Source: CAVPTL01 sp963708725 | GTDB taxonomy: Bacteria > Actinomycetota > Thermoleophilia > Gaiellales > JAICJC01 | Length of the DNA: 64,000 nt | Assembly: GCA_963708725.1 (NCBI GenBank) | Contig: CAVPTL010000010.1 | Location: 124,001-188,000 of the forward strand | Reading direction: 5' to 3' | Shown here: in pieces, positions 17,862 to 26,773 of the stretch | Position numbering within the stretch: the first letter of the stretch is position 1 | Layout of the letters: every line of letters starts with the position of its first letter | Notes under the pieces: generated by a model | Told to the model about the DNA's origin: nothing | What the model saw: the letters and a program-made list of their open reading frames with translations, nothing else | Databases searched by the model: none | Translations under genes and position numbers: made by a program

Positions 17862-19970
17862 GTGTCTGTAAACGAAGCGCTTTCGCGGCGCATTCGAAGG
17901 ATCGTCGTCGGCGTTACCGTCGGGTCGCTGGCAATCGTGGTCGCAAGCTCGGTGGGTGCGACAGCCGCCACCACAGCGCAGCGCGCCGTGGTTCCCAGTG
18001 TCGGATCTGGAGTTCTGAACGGTGCGACAGCCCTCTCCAACACCGCAGCGGCAGCGCCGATGCGGGTGTCGATCGTGCTGAGGCCGCGCCACCTGGCCGA
18101 ACTCAAGCAGCGCGCCGGCGCGGGCTACTACCGGCGCGGCCACTTCCTGTCGGTTTCGCAGTTCACCGCGCGCTACGGGCAACCGCGCTCGGTGATTCGC
18201 AAGTTCGTCGCCTACCTCCACGGCACGGGCGTGAAGGTGCGGGTCTACCGTGATCGCCTGAACATCGCAATTCAGGGCTCCGCCGCACAGATCAATGCCA
18301 TCTTCGGCGTCAAGCTCAAGGACTATCGGGTGCCTGCGACCCGCGCCCGCAACGGCCGTGCTGCAGTTCCCGCCCAGGTCGTGCACGGCACGAATCAAAA
18401 CGCATCGCTGCCTCCGAAGCTTGCCAAGGTGACACTCGCAGTGTTCGGTTTGACGAGCTATCACGGGGCGTTCGCCAGCAAAGCGATCAAAGCACGCCAT
18501 GTCACAACGCGTCCGCGCGCAACCGGCGATCAAGGCCCGCCCGCGGGGCAGCTCACACCCGCCGACTTCCTGCGGCTCTACCACGGCAAGACGCTTCAGA
18601 AGGCCGGACACGGTGGCGCCGGGCAGACGATCGGCATCGTGACGTTCGCAACGCTTCCTGTCGCCGACGCGTACTCGTTCTGGCATCAGCTCGGGATTCC
18701 CGTTTCACCCAACCGGATCTCGCTTCGCAACATCGACGGCGGTTCCGGACCTGTCAGCGTCGACCTTGGATCGGATGAGACCGCGCTCGACGTGGAGCAG
18801 TCCGGTGGTATCGCAAACCGGGCGAAGATCATCGTCTACCAGGCCGCCAACACCGAAGCGGCCGCCTCGGACGCCTACTTCACAGCGGTCAGCGACAACA
18901 AGGCCGACTCGATCTCCACCAGCTGGGGTGACTCGGAGACCTTCTACCAGGCAATGATCGGTCTCGGCAAGGAGCCCAAGACGTACTTCGATGCCGTCGA
19001 CGTGCCGCTCCTGGAGGCGGCCGCCCAGGGCCAGGCGAACTTCTCATCGAGCGGCGATCAGGGCGCCTACGACGCGTCCATCGACGTGGGCTCGTCGAAC
19101 CTCGCGGTCGACTACGTGCAGAGCTCGGCGTACACCACCTCGGCAGGAGGCACGACTCTGAGTGCCGCTCAATATCCGCAGGTCTATGCCATGCCCAACG
19201 GCAAGACGCTCACGATCAAGATCCCACGCGAGCGCGCCTGGGGTTGGGACTACTTCTTCCCGACGTGGCAGGTGTGGAACACCATCAATGGGACGAATCT
19301 GACCGAGCAGCAATTTGCGATCGAGCAGAGCATCGCCGGCGGAGGCGGCGGAGTCAGTGCCGTCAACGGTATGCCGGCGTATCAGAAACAGTTCCCCGGG
19401 ATCCGGAAGTACTCGGCCATCGAGAACCTGACGCCGATCGACCCGACCACCGCGTTTCCTGATTTCGGATTTCCCGAGCTGCCGTTTGCGCTGCCGAGCA
19501 CCTGGAAGCTGCACCCGTCCCCAGCGACGGTCTCGGGCACGGTCGGCAACCACCGGCTGACTCCCGACGTCTCGACCAACGCTGATCCACAGACCGGCTA
19601 CGCGGTCTATTCAAAGATCTTCGGACCGGTCTACGGCGCCAACTGGGAGCAGTTCGGCGGCACCAGCTTCGTCTCGCCCCAACTGAACGGCGTCTCAGCG
19701 CTGATTCAGGGCCAGGCGGGCGGTCGCGTCGGACTGTGGAACCCGTCGATCTACCGCTTCGGGCGGTCGCCTCACTCGCCGTTTCGGCCGTTGAACGCGC
19801 AGGGTTCGATCGGGCAGACAACGGTCAAGCACACCGCCGGCGGGCCGGTTTACACCGTGCCGGGGAACAACAACCTGTACTGGTCGGGACGGCCCGGCAC
19901 CCGGTACAACATGGGCTCGGGTCTCGGTATCCCGAATCTCACCAAGCTGGGGCGAGCCTTCTCGCGCTAG
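17862..19970 (+). CDS. Sedolisin (S53) family secreted serine peptidase
   Basis: 702 aa. An N-terminal hydrophobic segment (about residues 15-36) acts as a signal peptide. A pro-kumamolisin activation domain follows (about 60-185), then the S53 catalytic domain. The catalytic Glu and Asp are E306 and D310 in DETALD, the oxyanion Asp is D399 in SSSGDQG, and the nucleophile is S602 in GGTSFVSP. It is probably an acid-active exported protease. The GTG at 17862, preceded by a run of G, is chosen because it gives the signal peptide. The stop interlocks with the convergent acetyltransferase stop. Confidence 0.9.
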   Translation: MSVNEALSRRIRRIVVGVTVGSLAIVVASSVGATAATTAQRAVVPSVGSGVLNGATALSNTAAAAPMRVSIVLRPRHLAELKQRAGAGYYRRGHFLSVSQFTARYGQPRSVIRKFVAYLHGTGVKVRVYRDRLNIAIQGSAAQINAIFGVKLKDYRVPATRARNGRAAVPAQVVHGTNQNASLPPKLAKVTLAVFGLTSYHGAFASKAIKARHVTTRPRATGDQGPPAGQLTPADFLRLYHGKTLQKAGHGGAGQTIGIVTFATLPVADAYSFWHQLGIPVSPNRISLRNIDGGSGPVSVDLGSDETALDVEQSGGIANRAKIIVYQAANTEAAASDAYFTAVSDNKADSISTSWGDSETFYQAMIGLGKEPKTYFDAVDVPLLEAAAQGQANFSSSGDQGAYDASIDVGSSNLAVDYVQSSAYTTSAGGTTLSAAQYPQVYAMPNGKTLTIKIPRERAWGWDYFFPTWQVWNTINGTNLTEQQFAIEQSIAGGGGGVSAVNGMPAYQKQFPGIRKYSAIENLTPIDPTTAFPDFGFPELPFALPSTWKLHPSPATVSGTVGNHRLTPDVSTNADPQTGYAVYSKIFGPVYGANWEQFGGTSFVSPQLNGVSALIQGQAGGRVGLWNPSIYRFGRSPHSPFRPLNAQGSIGQTTVKHTAGGPVYTVPGNNNLYWSGRPGTRYNMGSGLGIPNLTKLGRAFSR

Positions 19971-20548
19971 ACCGATGTTTCGGGGGAGCGGCCGGCGCCT
20001 GACGCCGGCCGCTCCCCTGGATACACCTCGCGCTCGAACACGAGCTCGAGACCGTCGATCTCATCCATCTGCTCTCCGATATGGACGAGCCCGAGCTTGG
20101 CAACCAGGTTGAGTGAAGGGTGATTGTCGGGTGAGACCGACGCGCGCACGCGGGTGACCGATGGCGTCGCAGCCGCCCAGCCAATCATCGCCCGGGCGGC
20201 TTCCTCGGCGTAGCCCTGGCGACGGTGATCGGGGAACACGGTGTAACCGATCTCGACCATCCCATCACGATCGGGTGGTGCGTGAAACCCGATCTGTCCA
20301 ACGACCATCGCCGGTTGGGCATGGGTCACCATCCCACGCAGGAGCCACGGCAGTTCGGTGGGATCGTCGTGCAGCTGCACCCGGCGCATCTCCATCGTCG
20401 ACCCGTTCTCGGCGGGCCACCAGGACGGAGGAGAGGCCCCCAATAACTCCGCCGCTGGGCCGAGCTGCTGGTTCAACAGGGCCTCGAGCACATGCTCGGG
20501 GAGCGGGATGAGCCGAAGCCGTGGGGTGGCGATGGCCTCGGCGGTCAA
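19967..20548 (-). CDS. GNAT N-acetyltransferase (RimJ/RimL-like)
   Basis: 193 aa, transfers acetyl from acetyl-CoA to an unknown acceptor. It starts with TPRLRLIPL, typical of the RimJ/RimL group, and has the acetyl-CoA loop HRRQGYAEEAARAMIGWA (motif A) followed by NHPSLNLVAKLGL. Its start overlaps the upstream phosphatase stop by 4 bp (ATGA), so it is translationally coupled as the third gene of an SDR-phosphatase-GNAT operon. A 15-bp hairpin lies within its last codons. Confidence 0.87.
   Translation of the reverse strand: MTAEAIATPRLRLIPLPEHVLEALLNQQLGPAAELLGASPPSWWPAENGSTMEMRRVQLHDDPTELPWLLRGMVTHAQPAMVVGQIGFHAPPDRDGMVEIGYTVFPDHRRQGYAEEAARAMIGWAAATPSVTRVRASVSPDNHPSLNLVAKLGLVHIGEQMDEIDGLELVFEREVYPGERPASGAGRSPETSV
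19983..20017. terminator. 15-bp perfect hairpin inside acetyltransferase 3' end
   Basis: The arms 19983-19997 and 20003-20017 pair without mismatch around a 5-nt loop. It sits 13 bp past the sedolisin stop, so it can end that transcript, while encoding C-terminal residues of the acetyltransferase on the other strand. Confidence 0.65.
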
Positions 20549-21126
20549 CTGGGAATGATGTTCCAGCCGCGGATGACCCGCGTCTCCCGCTCGTACCCCA
20601 GGATCGAGAGCGTCGCAGGATCGAGCACGAACAGCCGTCCGCAGTCGGCGTCCAACCGGAGCCAGCGCGCCGTCAGGATGCGCAAGAGATGCCCGTGGGC
20701 GAAGATCGCCACTCGCCCGCCCGCCGCCGCGGCTTCGGCGATCACGCGGTCGACCCGGGCACCCACCTCCGTCACCGTCTCACCGTCCGGAACCCCATCG
20801 CGCCACAGAAACCATCCCGGGTTGTCCTTGCGGATGTCGGCCGTCGTCCGTCCCTCGTAGGCGCCGTAGTCCCACTCGACCAGGTCATCGCGCAGCTCGG
20901 CGCGATCGCCGAGCCCGGCCAGACGGCAGGTTTCCACCGCGCGGCTGAGCGGGCTCGAAAGCACGAGCGTGAACTCCATCCCCCGAAGCGCCTGCCCGAC
21001 CGCCTCGGCCCCACGCCGGCCATCCTCCGTCAACTCAATGTCGGTTTTGCCGGTGTGTTGTCCGGAGAGGCTCCAGGCTGTCTGGCCATGGCGCACCAGA
21101 ACGATCTCGGTATTGGCTTCAGTCAC
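20545..21126 (-). CDS. Histidine phosphatase family protein
   Basis: 193 aa, phosphoglycerate-mutase-like fold. LVRHGQT near residue 11 carries the phospho-accepting His; the general acid/base Glu lies in WDYGAYEG; the second His is in FAHGHLLR. It resembles broad-specificity phosphatases (GpmB/CobC-like). The GTG start at 21126 is placed 8 bp after the SDR stop; the longer frame shadows the SDR gene. It ends in an ATGA overlap with the acetyltransferase. The substrate is unknown. Confidence 0.88.
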   Translation of the reverse strand: MTEANTEIVLVRHGQTAWSLSGQHTGKTDIELTEDGRRGAEAVGQALRGMEFTLVLSSPLSRAVETCRLAGLGDRAELRDDLVEWDYGAYEGRTTADIRKDNPGWFLWRDGVPDGETVTEVGARVDRVIAEAAAAGGRVAIFAHGHLLRILTARWLRLDADCGRLFVLDPATLSILGYERETRVIRGWNIIPS

Positions 21127-21133
21127 CGGCGTG

Positions 21134-21874
21134 TCAGGGCACCCACCGCTCGGCGAGCGGCGTGATCTGGAGTTCGTGCGTCGCCGCCCGCGGACCTTGC
21201 CCGGCGATAAACGCGACGCCCCGGGCGATGTCGCGGGGATCGGCCAGCTGTTCCTGCGAAACGCCGGGCCGTCCGCCGCCGCCGATCGGCTCGATCCCGG
21301 CATCGACGATCAGCAGGGTCACCTGGATGCCCCGCTCCCGTAACTCGAGCGCCGCGGCGTTGGTGATCGCCCGCACTCCAAACGCACCCGCCGCCCACAA
21401 TCCCCGTCCAGCCATCGCGCGCCGGGCCGAGCCTCCGGTCACCTGTACAAGCGTCGCCGGCCGGCCCTGGTCGACCAGCAGGTGACCCGCGGTCGAGAGA
21501 AACATGAACGCGGCCCGGGCCGGCGCTGCCGCCCAGTCGTCGAACGCGCTGACTCCGGCTTCGGCGATCGGGCCACCACCGAATGGGCCTTCTCGCTTCC
21601 CGCCGTATGCGGAGGCGGCGTTGACCGCAAGGTCGATGGGGCCGTTGGCGGCGGCAGCCTCGGCGAACGACGATTCGATGCTCGCCCGATCGGTGATGTC
21701 GCCGCGAATCGCCAGTCCACCGGCTGCGGTGACACCGGCGAGCGTCTCGTCAGACCGCGCGACCGCGGCCACGGCCCATCCCTCGGCCAGCAACTCCTCG
21801 ACCACCGCGCGGCCGAGGTTTCGGGCACCAAAGATCAGCGCGCTGCGCGTTGGTGGTTGCTCGGCGTCGGACAT
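21134..21874 (-). CDS. Short-chain dehydrogenase/reductase (SDR) family protein
   Basis: 246 aa Rossmann-fold protein. The nucleotide motif is FGARNLGRA rather than the classical TGxxxGxG, NAAS is present (family NNAG), and the classical YxxxK is not evident (WAAGAFGVRAI takes its place), so this is a divergent and possibly non-catalytic SDR. It is first in a three-gene operon. TAGGCT (21886-21881) lies 6 nt before the ATG, so it is probably leaderless. Confidence 0.75.
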   Translation of the reverse strand: MSDAEQPPTRSALIFGARNLGRAVVEELLAEGWAVAAVARSDETLAGVTAAGGLAIRGDITDRASIESSFAEAAAANGPIDLAVNAASAYGGKREGPFGGGPIAEAGVSAFDDWAAAPARAAFMFLSTAGHLLVDQGRPATLVQVTGGSARRAMAGRGLWAAGAFGVRAITNAAALELRERGIQVTLLIVDAGIEPIGGGGRPGVSQEQLADPRDIARGVAFIAGQGPRAATHELQITPLAERWVP

Positions 21875-21904
21875 CGGTACAGCCTACCGCCTCCGGGAAC
21901 GAGA

Positions 21905-21951
21905 AACGCCCCCGATCGCGACCTCCCCTGAGGATCGTGATCGGGGGCGTT
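21905..21951 (-). terminator. Hairpin terminator after secreted-protein gene
   Basis: A perfect 13-bp stem (21905-21917 with 21939-21951) is followed on the minus strand by a T-rich stretch. It is downstream of the 21995-22390 gene and upstream of the SDR operon. Confidence 0.75.
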
Positions 21952-21994
21952 CCAGTCACCCGACGCTAAGCGCCCGCCGCGCTGATCTCCCGAA

Positions 21995-22390
21995 TCAGGC
22001 GACGACGGTGACCGTGCGAACCGCGGTTGCCGGACCGTACCCAACCGTTCCCGCAAAGTGCCGGGTCTTCACGTTCCACGTATACGCCCCGGGAGTGACG
22101 ACCCCACCCGTGTTGTTCTTGCCACACCAGCGCATGGTGTGCTTTCCGGCCGGCACGTCCGTGCGGCGGATCGACTTGACTTTGACCCCGGCCGAGAAGA
22201 CGGTGATGATCGCGAGATGATCACTCTTGGCCGTGGTGGTGTACGGGAAAACGGTGCACGTCGGCACCCCATTAGCTCCCGACAGACTGAACGTCGCCGG
22301 CACCGCCGGCGATGTGGTCAGCGCAAATGCGCTTGCAGGAACAGCCAAAAGTGCGGTTGCCGCCGCCACGATCGCAATCTTCTTCTTCAC
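21995..22390 (-). CDS. Secreted protein with FlgD-like Ig fold
   Basis: 131 aa. A signal peptide (MKKKIAIVAAATALLAVPAS, cleaved near residue 24) precedes one beta-sandwich. The segment GGVVTPGAYTWNVKTR matches the conserved strand of FlgD Ig-like domains. Two Cys (CTVF and RWCGK) could form a disulfide. The start is a GTG preceded by GGAGGGG. It probably has a structural or adhesive extracellular role. Confidence 0.7.
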   Translation of the reverse strand: MKKKIAIVAAATALLAVPASAFALTTSPAVPATFSLSGANGVPTCTVFPYTTTAKSDHLAIITVFSAGVKVKSIRRTDVPAGKHTMRWCGKNNTGGVVTPGAYTWNVKTRHFAGTVGYGPATAVRTVTVVA

Positions 22391-22462
22391 GAGGACCCCT
22401 CCACGATTTTGATGACCAGTAACGTGTCAACTGTACGAGTGCGACCGTGGGGTGTCGAGGGC

Positions 22463-23755
22463 TCAGCGTTCGAATTGTTCCAATTCGACACACGAAGCCT
22501 CCGGCGCCACGGATACCGGCAGATCGTGCATCCGCAAAACCCCGCACGGCAGCAGAAATCCCACTGATAGAACCGCACCGCCGGCGGCGATCCACAGCGT
22601 CGGACGCACGCCAACCGCAGCGCCCATGAGCCCCGCGGCGACCGAACCAAACGCGCGCACACCGTAGTTGGCCGTGATGTAGGCGCCGGAGAACCTGGCA
22701 AGCATCTGCTCAGGGACCACCGCCAGGAAGATCGCCCCAGCGGTGATGTCGAGCAGCATCACCCCGAAACCCGAGCCAAGCTCGGCCAGCAGCAGCAGCG
22801 TCAGGATCACCGCCCGGCTCTCGTCGCCGCCCGCCAGCGGCACCAGAAGCAACGGTGCCGAGAACATGAGGAAGCCGGCAACCAGCGTCGGCCCCACCCC
22901 GATCCGTCGCGAGATCCGGCCGGCGAACGACGCGGCCAGCAACGCCCCCACCGATCCGATCCCCAACACGATCCCCAGCGTTCCCGGCGCCACACCCAGC
23001 GTGCGGTTTGCGTAGAGCAGGAAAAGCGCGACGAATCCAAAGGTAAAGAAGTTCACCGTCGCGGTGGCGGCGAGCGACCCGCGCAGGATCGGTGTGCGGG
23101 CGATCAGCCGCGCGCCCGCGAGCATCGAGCGCTCCTCGGGCGCGGCGGCGGGCGGCTCGTCGACATCGATCGCCGCCATGAATCCCGCCGAGGCCAAAAA
23201 CGACAGGGCGTCGACCGCGAGCGCCACCGGAGCGGTGAGTACCTGCACGAGCACTCCCGCCAGGCTCGGCCCGGCAACTCCGGAGAACGCCCGGCTCCCG
23301 CTGATCAGCGAGTTGGCCTCGATATAGCTCTCCTGCTCGACCAGCGAGCTGAAGAGCGCGGGATAGGACACCGTGAAGAGCACGCTGAAGAGTCCCGTCG
23401 CAAACGCGATCACGTACAGCTGGTCGATGCTGAGCCGGTCGAGCGCGTACAGAATCGGAACCGCCGCGATCACCGCCGCGCGCGCCAGGTCGGCGAGGAT
23501 CATCGTCCGCCGGCGGTGCCCGCGACGGTCGACAAACGCCCCAGCGTGCAGCGAGAACACCAGGTTGGGAACGGTCGCAGCCGCCGTCAGGTAGCCCATC
23601 TCGGCCGGTGTCGCGTGCAGCACCAGGATCGCGGTCAGCGGCAGAGCCACCAGTGTCACCTGGTCGCCGACCAGCGAGATCGTCTGCCCGATCCAGAACC
23701 GCCGGAAGGCGACCCCACGCAACAGGTCGGGCAGCATCTGGCGAGCTGCGATCAC
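22463..23755 (-). CDS. MFS transporter, DHA3 / MFS_3 type
   Basis: 430 aa with 12 TM segments. The N-terminus FRRFWIGQTISLVGDQVT is typical of the macrolide/enterobactin exporter group, followed by motif A in FVDRRGHRRR. It is coupled to the upstream ArsR-type regulator by a 4-bp overlap (23752-23755), so it is very likely the regulated pump. The substrate is unknown. Confidence 0.88.
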   Translation of the reverse strand: MIAARQMLPDLLRGVAFRRFWIGQTISLVGDQVTLVALPLTAILVLHATPAEMGYLTAAATVPNLVFSLHAGAFVDRRGHRRRTMILADLARAAVIAAVPILYALDRLSIDQLYVIAFATGLFSVLFTVSYPALFSSLVEQESYIEANSLISGSRAFSGVAGPSLAGVLVQVLTAPVALAVDALSFLASAGFMAAIDVDEPPAAAPEERSMLAGARLIARTPILRGSLAATATVNFFTFGFVALFLLYANRTLGVAPGTLGIVLGIGSVGALLAASFAGRISRRIGVGPTLVAGFLMFSAPLLLVPLAGGDESRAVILTLLLLAELGSGFGVMLLDITAGAIFLAVVPEQMLARFSGAYITANYGVRAFGSVAAGLMGAAVGVRPTLWIAAGGAVLSVGFLLPCGVLRMHDLPVSVAPEASCVELEQFER

Positions 23756-24327
23756 GCAGGCTCCATGGGAAATGCGAGCGTGATCGCCTGGATCACGCGT
23801 GATCCTGGCGGCCGCGCGCTGGGATCGTCAAGCCGATGTTCGTAGGTGTCAAGGAGCCCCTTGATGCCGTCTCGGAGCTCGCGTAGCTCATCCGGGGTGA
23901 GGTACACCATCGTGTCGCTGAAAAGCGCCGCATCGCGCCACTTCCTGGGCTCGTCGCGACGACGTTGGATCCATCCGATCAGCGACGCGGAATACCGCTC
24001 GGCGATCATGCTCGAGAGCACGTCGGATGCAGCCGAGACGGCGGGATCGGCGGCCGCGTCGGGAATGTTCGTAAAGAGCGCCGTCGCCTTCCACGGACGG
24101 GCACGCCCACGTCCACCGCCCGCCTCTTCGACCAAGCCGTACCGCGCCAGCTGACGCAGATGAAACGAGCACGTCGTGGGCGTCTCGTCGAGCAGCCTCC
24201 CCGCCTCGGTCGCCGTCAGCGGGCCCTGCCGTCGAAGCAACCCCAGTAGGGAAAGCCGCACCGGGTGTGCGAGCGCCCGCAGTGCCCGCGCATCGGTGAG
24301 ATCGATCGTGCGTGTGGGATCACTCAT
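23752..24327 (-). CDS. ArsR-family winged-helix repressor
   Basis: 191 aa. The winged-helix domain occupies the first 80 residues (ALRALAHPVRLSLLGLL, TATEAGRLL, TCSFHLRQLARYGLV). No metal-binding Cys pair is present, so it belongs to the non-metal HTH_20 group. The C-terminal helical domain probably senses a ligand. The ATG at 24327 has GGAGG 7 nt upstream. It is first in an operon with the MFS pump and presumably autoregulates through the repeats just upstream. Confidence 0.87.
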   Translation of the reverse strand: MSDPTRTIDLTDARALRALAHPVRLSLLGLLRRQGPLTATEAGRLLDETPTTCSFHLRQLARYGLVEEAGGGRGRARPWKATALFTNIPDAAADPAVSAASDVLSSMIAERYSASLIGWIQRRRDEPRKWRDAALFSDTMVYLTPDELRELRDGIKGLLDTYEHRLDDPSARPPGSRVIQAITLAFPMEPA

Positions 24328-24352
24328 CGGCCCCGCCTCCAAGCTTCGAGAT

Positions 24353-24387
24353 CCTCGAGAGTTTTTTCTCGAGAATTTTCTCTCGAA
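24353..24387. promoter_or_regulatory. Candidate ArsR operator: three TCTCGA-type boxes
   Basis: CTCGAGAG, TCTCGAGA and CTCTCGAA are centred on CG dinucleotides at 24356, 24370 and 24384, so they are spaced 14 bp apart and separated by T-rich runs. They lie 26-60 bp upstream of the repressor start. Confidence 0.55.
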
Positions 24388-24428
24388 GACTACCACGCCA
24401 GGGCGAACTCACCCACTACGCGGAGATC

Positions 24429-24896
24429 TCAGGCGGCGTCGACGGGCAGTTCGAGTGTCGTTTTGATCTCGTTGATCGCAGCCGTCTCGGCGTCGCTGAC
24501 GCGCTCGCCGGTCAGCCCCAGGAAGCCCTCGCGGTGCGCGGCTGCCACTCGCTCTGCCAGCGACACGATGAACTTCTTGTACTGCTCGACCTCGTCAGCG
24601 CTGGCCTTCGTCGTCAGAATCGCCACCGCATCGGTGAGGTGCTTGAGGGTGGCGGCGCGGAGCTCGTCCAGCGAGTGATGGCGGGTGTGGTCCATCGCCG
24701 GCTTGGTCGCTGCAATCTCGTCGAGGAGCGCGCTCTCACCATGCTGCTTGCGGGCCTCGGTATAGGCCTTGGCGATGCCGAAGCTCTCGCGGAAACTCCC
24801 GCCTCGCTGGGCTGCGGCAACCAGGAGCCCGGCGGCCGGCGGGGCCTCGAGCACCGTCTTCCATTCGTCTTCGGTGAAATCTGCTTTGGTCGTCAT
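24429..24896 (-). CDS. Conserved hypothetical helical protein
   Basis: 155 aa, cytoplasmic, almost all helix, no TM segment. The N-terminus MTTKADFTEDEWKTVLEAP and the AQRGGSFRESF segment resemble an uncharacterised actinobacterial family, possibly TerB-like. AAGGAG precedes the ATG. It is divergent from the flavin oxidase gene across a region with a large palindrome. No function is assigned. Confidence 0.65.
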   Translation of the reverse strand: MTTKADFTEDEWKTVLEAPPAAGLLVAAAQRGGSFRESFGIAKAYTEARKQHGESALLDEIAATKPAMDHTRHHSLDELRAATLKHLTDAVAILTTKASADEVEQYKKFIVSLAERVAAAHREGFLGLTGERVSDAETAAINEIKTTLELPVDAA

Positions 24897-25004
24897 GCAT
24901 CCGCTCCTTGGCTGGTTGTGTAGGTCGGATCTTACGATGCCACGGGGGCGGCGAGTTTCGCACCTCGAGAACTCGGGTAGGTATGCCGCAGGGGAAGAGG
25001 GGAT

Positions 25005-25079
25005 GGGCGCCGGGTATGCGGCCGGCCGCCGTCGTCACGAGGAGGCGGCGGCTGGCGGCCGGCCACACACCCGGCGCCC
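25005..25079. repeat. 75-bp nested palindrome between divergent genes
   Basis: The outer arms of 11 bp (25005-25015 and 25069-25079) and inner arms of 11 bp (25020-25030 and 25054-25064) are perfect and nested. Neither flanking gene reads toward it, so it is not their terminator. Confidence 0.75.
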
Positions 25080-25130
25080 TCTGCTCCCTCTGCACGGTCG
25101 TCGAAGCACGCCCCGCTACACTCGCCACCG

Positions 25131-26495
25131 ATGTCGGCCACCGACCTCGAAACCCGCTACCGCGAACGGAGCCTCTGGCTCGACGGCTACCCCGGATCGC
25201 TGGCTCCGCGCCCATCGCTTCCGGGCGACGTCGACTGCGACGTGGTGATCATCGGGGCCGGATATACGGGACTCTGGACCGCGTATCACCTGAAGTCGCT
25301 CCAACCCGACCTGCGGATTACCATGATCGAGCGCGAGATCGCCGGCTACGGCCCGTCGGGACGAAACGGCGGCTGGGTGTCGGCCGGGGTCGCGGGGAGT
25401 GCCGCCGCCTACGGACTCAAGGACGGCGATCCCGAGATGGCGCGAGCGCACGCGGCAACCGAACAGGCCGTGGCCGAGATCGGAGCGGTGGTCGCCGCCG
25501 AGGAGATCGACTGTGGATTCTCCAGGCAGGGCAACATCATGGTTGCCACCAGCGAGCCGCAGCGCGCCCGGCTCGCGAGCTACGCCGGCAGATCGTTGCT
25601 CGATGCAGACGCGGCGCGTGAGTACGTCAAGATCCCGGGGGTGCTCGCCGCGTCGTTCTCGCCGCACGGCGCGCGGGTCGATCCCGCCCGGATGGCACGT
25701 GGGCTGGCGGATGCTTGCGAGCGGCTGGGGGTAACCATCTACGAGCGCACCGAGGCGCTCGAGTTCGCCCCCAGAGCCGTGCGCTGCGTCCAGGGCACGG
25801 TGCGCGCGGACATCGTTCTGGGGGCGACCGAGTCGTACACGACCCAGCTCCCCGGCGAACGTATGCGCTACCTCCCCCTCTACTCCCTGATGATCGCCAC
25901 CGAGCCTTTGTCCGACGCCACCTGGGATGAGCTGGGGTGGCGAGACGGCCTGCTGGTGGGGGATGTGCATCACCTGTTCTTCTACGCCCAGCGCACGACG
26001 GATGGGCGGATCGCAATCGGGGGCCGGGGCGCGCCGTACGAGCTGAAGCGCCCCATTTCTGAGCGCAACGAGCGATCAGAGAGTGTCCGTGCGCGGCTGG
26101 TCGGGGCGCTCCAGCGACATTTCCCCGCAGCCGCTGATGCGTCCCTGACCCATCACTGGGGCGGCCCGCTGGCTGTTCCCCGCGACTGGAGCATGAGCGT
26201 CAACTTCAACCGCGAGCGTGGCTACGGGCGAGCCGGTGGGTACACCGGACATGGTGTCGCTGCGGCAAACATCTCGGGCCGAACGCTCGCCGACCTCGTG
26301 CTCGGGCGCGACACCGATCTGGTCTCGCTGCCCTGGGTCAACCACCACAGCCGGCGCTGGGAGCCAGAGCCCCTGCGCTACCTGGCGTCACGCACGATCA
26401 TCCGTGTGCTCCACGATGCCGATATCGCCGAGGATGCAACCGGCCGGCGGTCACAGCTCACGCGGCTGGTCGCGCCGTTCATGCCCCCGCACTGA
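25131..26495 (+). CDS. FAD-dependent amine oxidase, DAO family (PuuB-like)
   Basis: 454 aa. An N-terminal Rossmann motif VVIIGAGYTGLWTAYHL (about residue 38) follows a short leader with RYRERSLWLDG, typical of gamma-glutamylputrescine oxidase-like proteins. GPSGRNGGW (the FAD loop) and the C-terminal GYTGHGVAAANISGR complete the cofactor site. It probably oxidises a secondary or primary amine with O2. TACACT (25117-25122) lies 8 nt before the ATG and no Shine-Dalgarno is present, so it is likely leaderless. The substrate is inferred only to family level. Confidence 0.85.
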   Translation: MSATDLETRYRERSLWLDGYPGSLAPRPSLPGDVDCDVVIIGAGYTGLWTAYHLKSLQPDLRITMIEREIAGYGPSGRNGGWVSAGVAGSAAAYGLKDGDPEMARAHAATEQAVAEIGAVVAAEEIDCGFSRQGNIMVATSEPQRARLASYAGRSLLDADAAREYVKIPGVLAASFSPHGARVDPARMARGLADACERLGVTIYERTEALEFAPRAVRCVQGTVRADIVLGATESYTTQLPGERMRYLPLYSLMIATEPLSDATWDELGWRDGLLVGDVHHLFFYAQRTTDGRIAIGGRGAPYELKRPISERNERSESVRARLVGALQRHFPAAADASLTHHWGGPLAVPRDWSMSVNFNRERGYGRAGGYTGHGVAAANISGRTLADLVLGRDTDLVSLPWVNHHSRRWEPEPLRYLASRTIIRVLHDADIAEDATGRRSQLTRLVAPFMPPH

Positions 26496-26506
26496 GAGCG
26501 ACGGAT

Positions 26507-26704
26507 CTAGTGACGCGCCGCGGGCCGTGAATCGATGCGGTCCACGAGCTGCCCGATGCCGAGGTCGTTACCAGAGACGCTCCAGATCTCGGCAGGCATT
26601 CGAGCGTGAACCGAGCGGGCCAGCTCCCGTGCCGCTTTGACGCCTCCGGCGGCCATCACCCGACCGTCGGCGAAATGCACCTCAACTCTGCTTCGTCTTC
26701 GCAT
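26507..26704 (-). CDS. Small hypothetical protein (65 aa)
   Basis: A basic N-terminus (MRRRSRVEVHFADG) is followed by a short helix (KAARELARSV) and PAEIWSVSG. Composition is coding-like and it fills the gap between two genes, but no strong ribosome-binding site is present. No family is recognised. Confidence 0.4.
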   Translation of the reverse strand: MRRRSRVEVHFADGRVMAAGGVKAARELARSVHARMPAEIWSVSGNDLGIGQLVDRIDSRPAARH

Positions 26705-26773
26705 GACCCCATTGTTGCATCCTCACCGGCCGAAACCGAAGCGAATCGGTGAAGTTTTTGTGAGGAAACGGGT

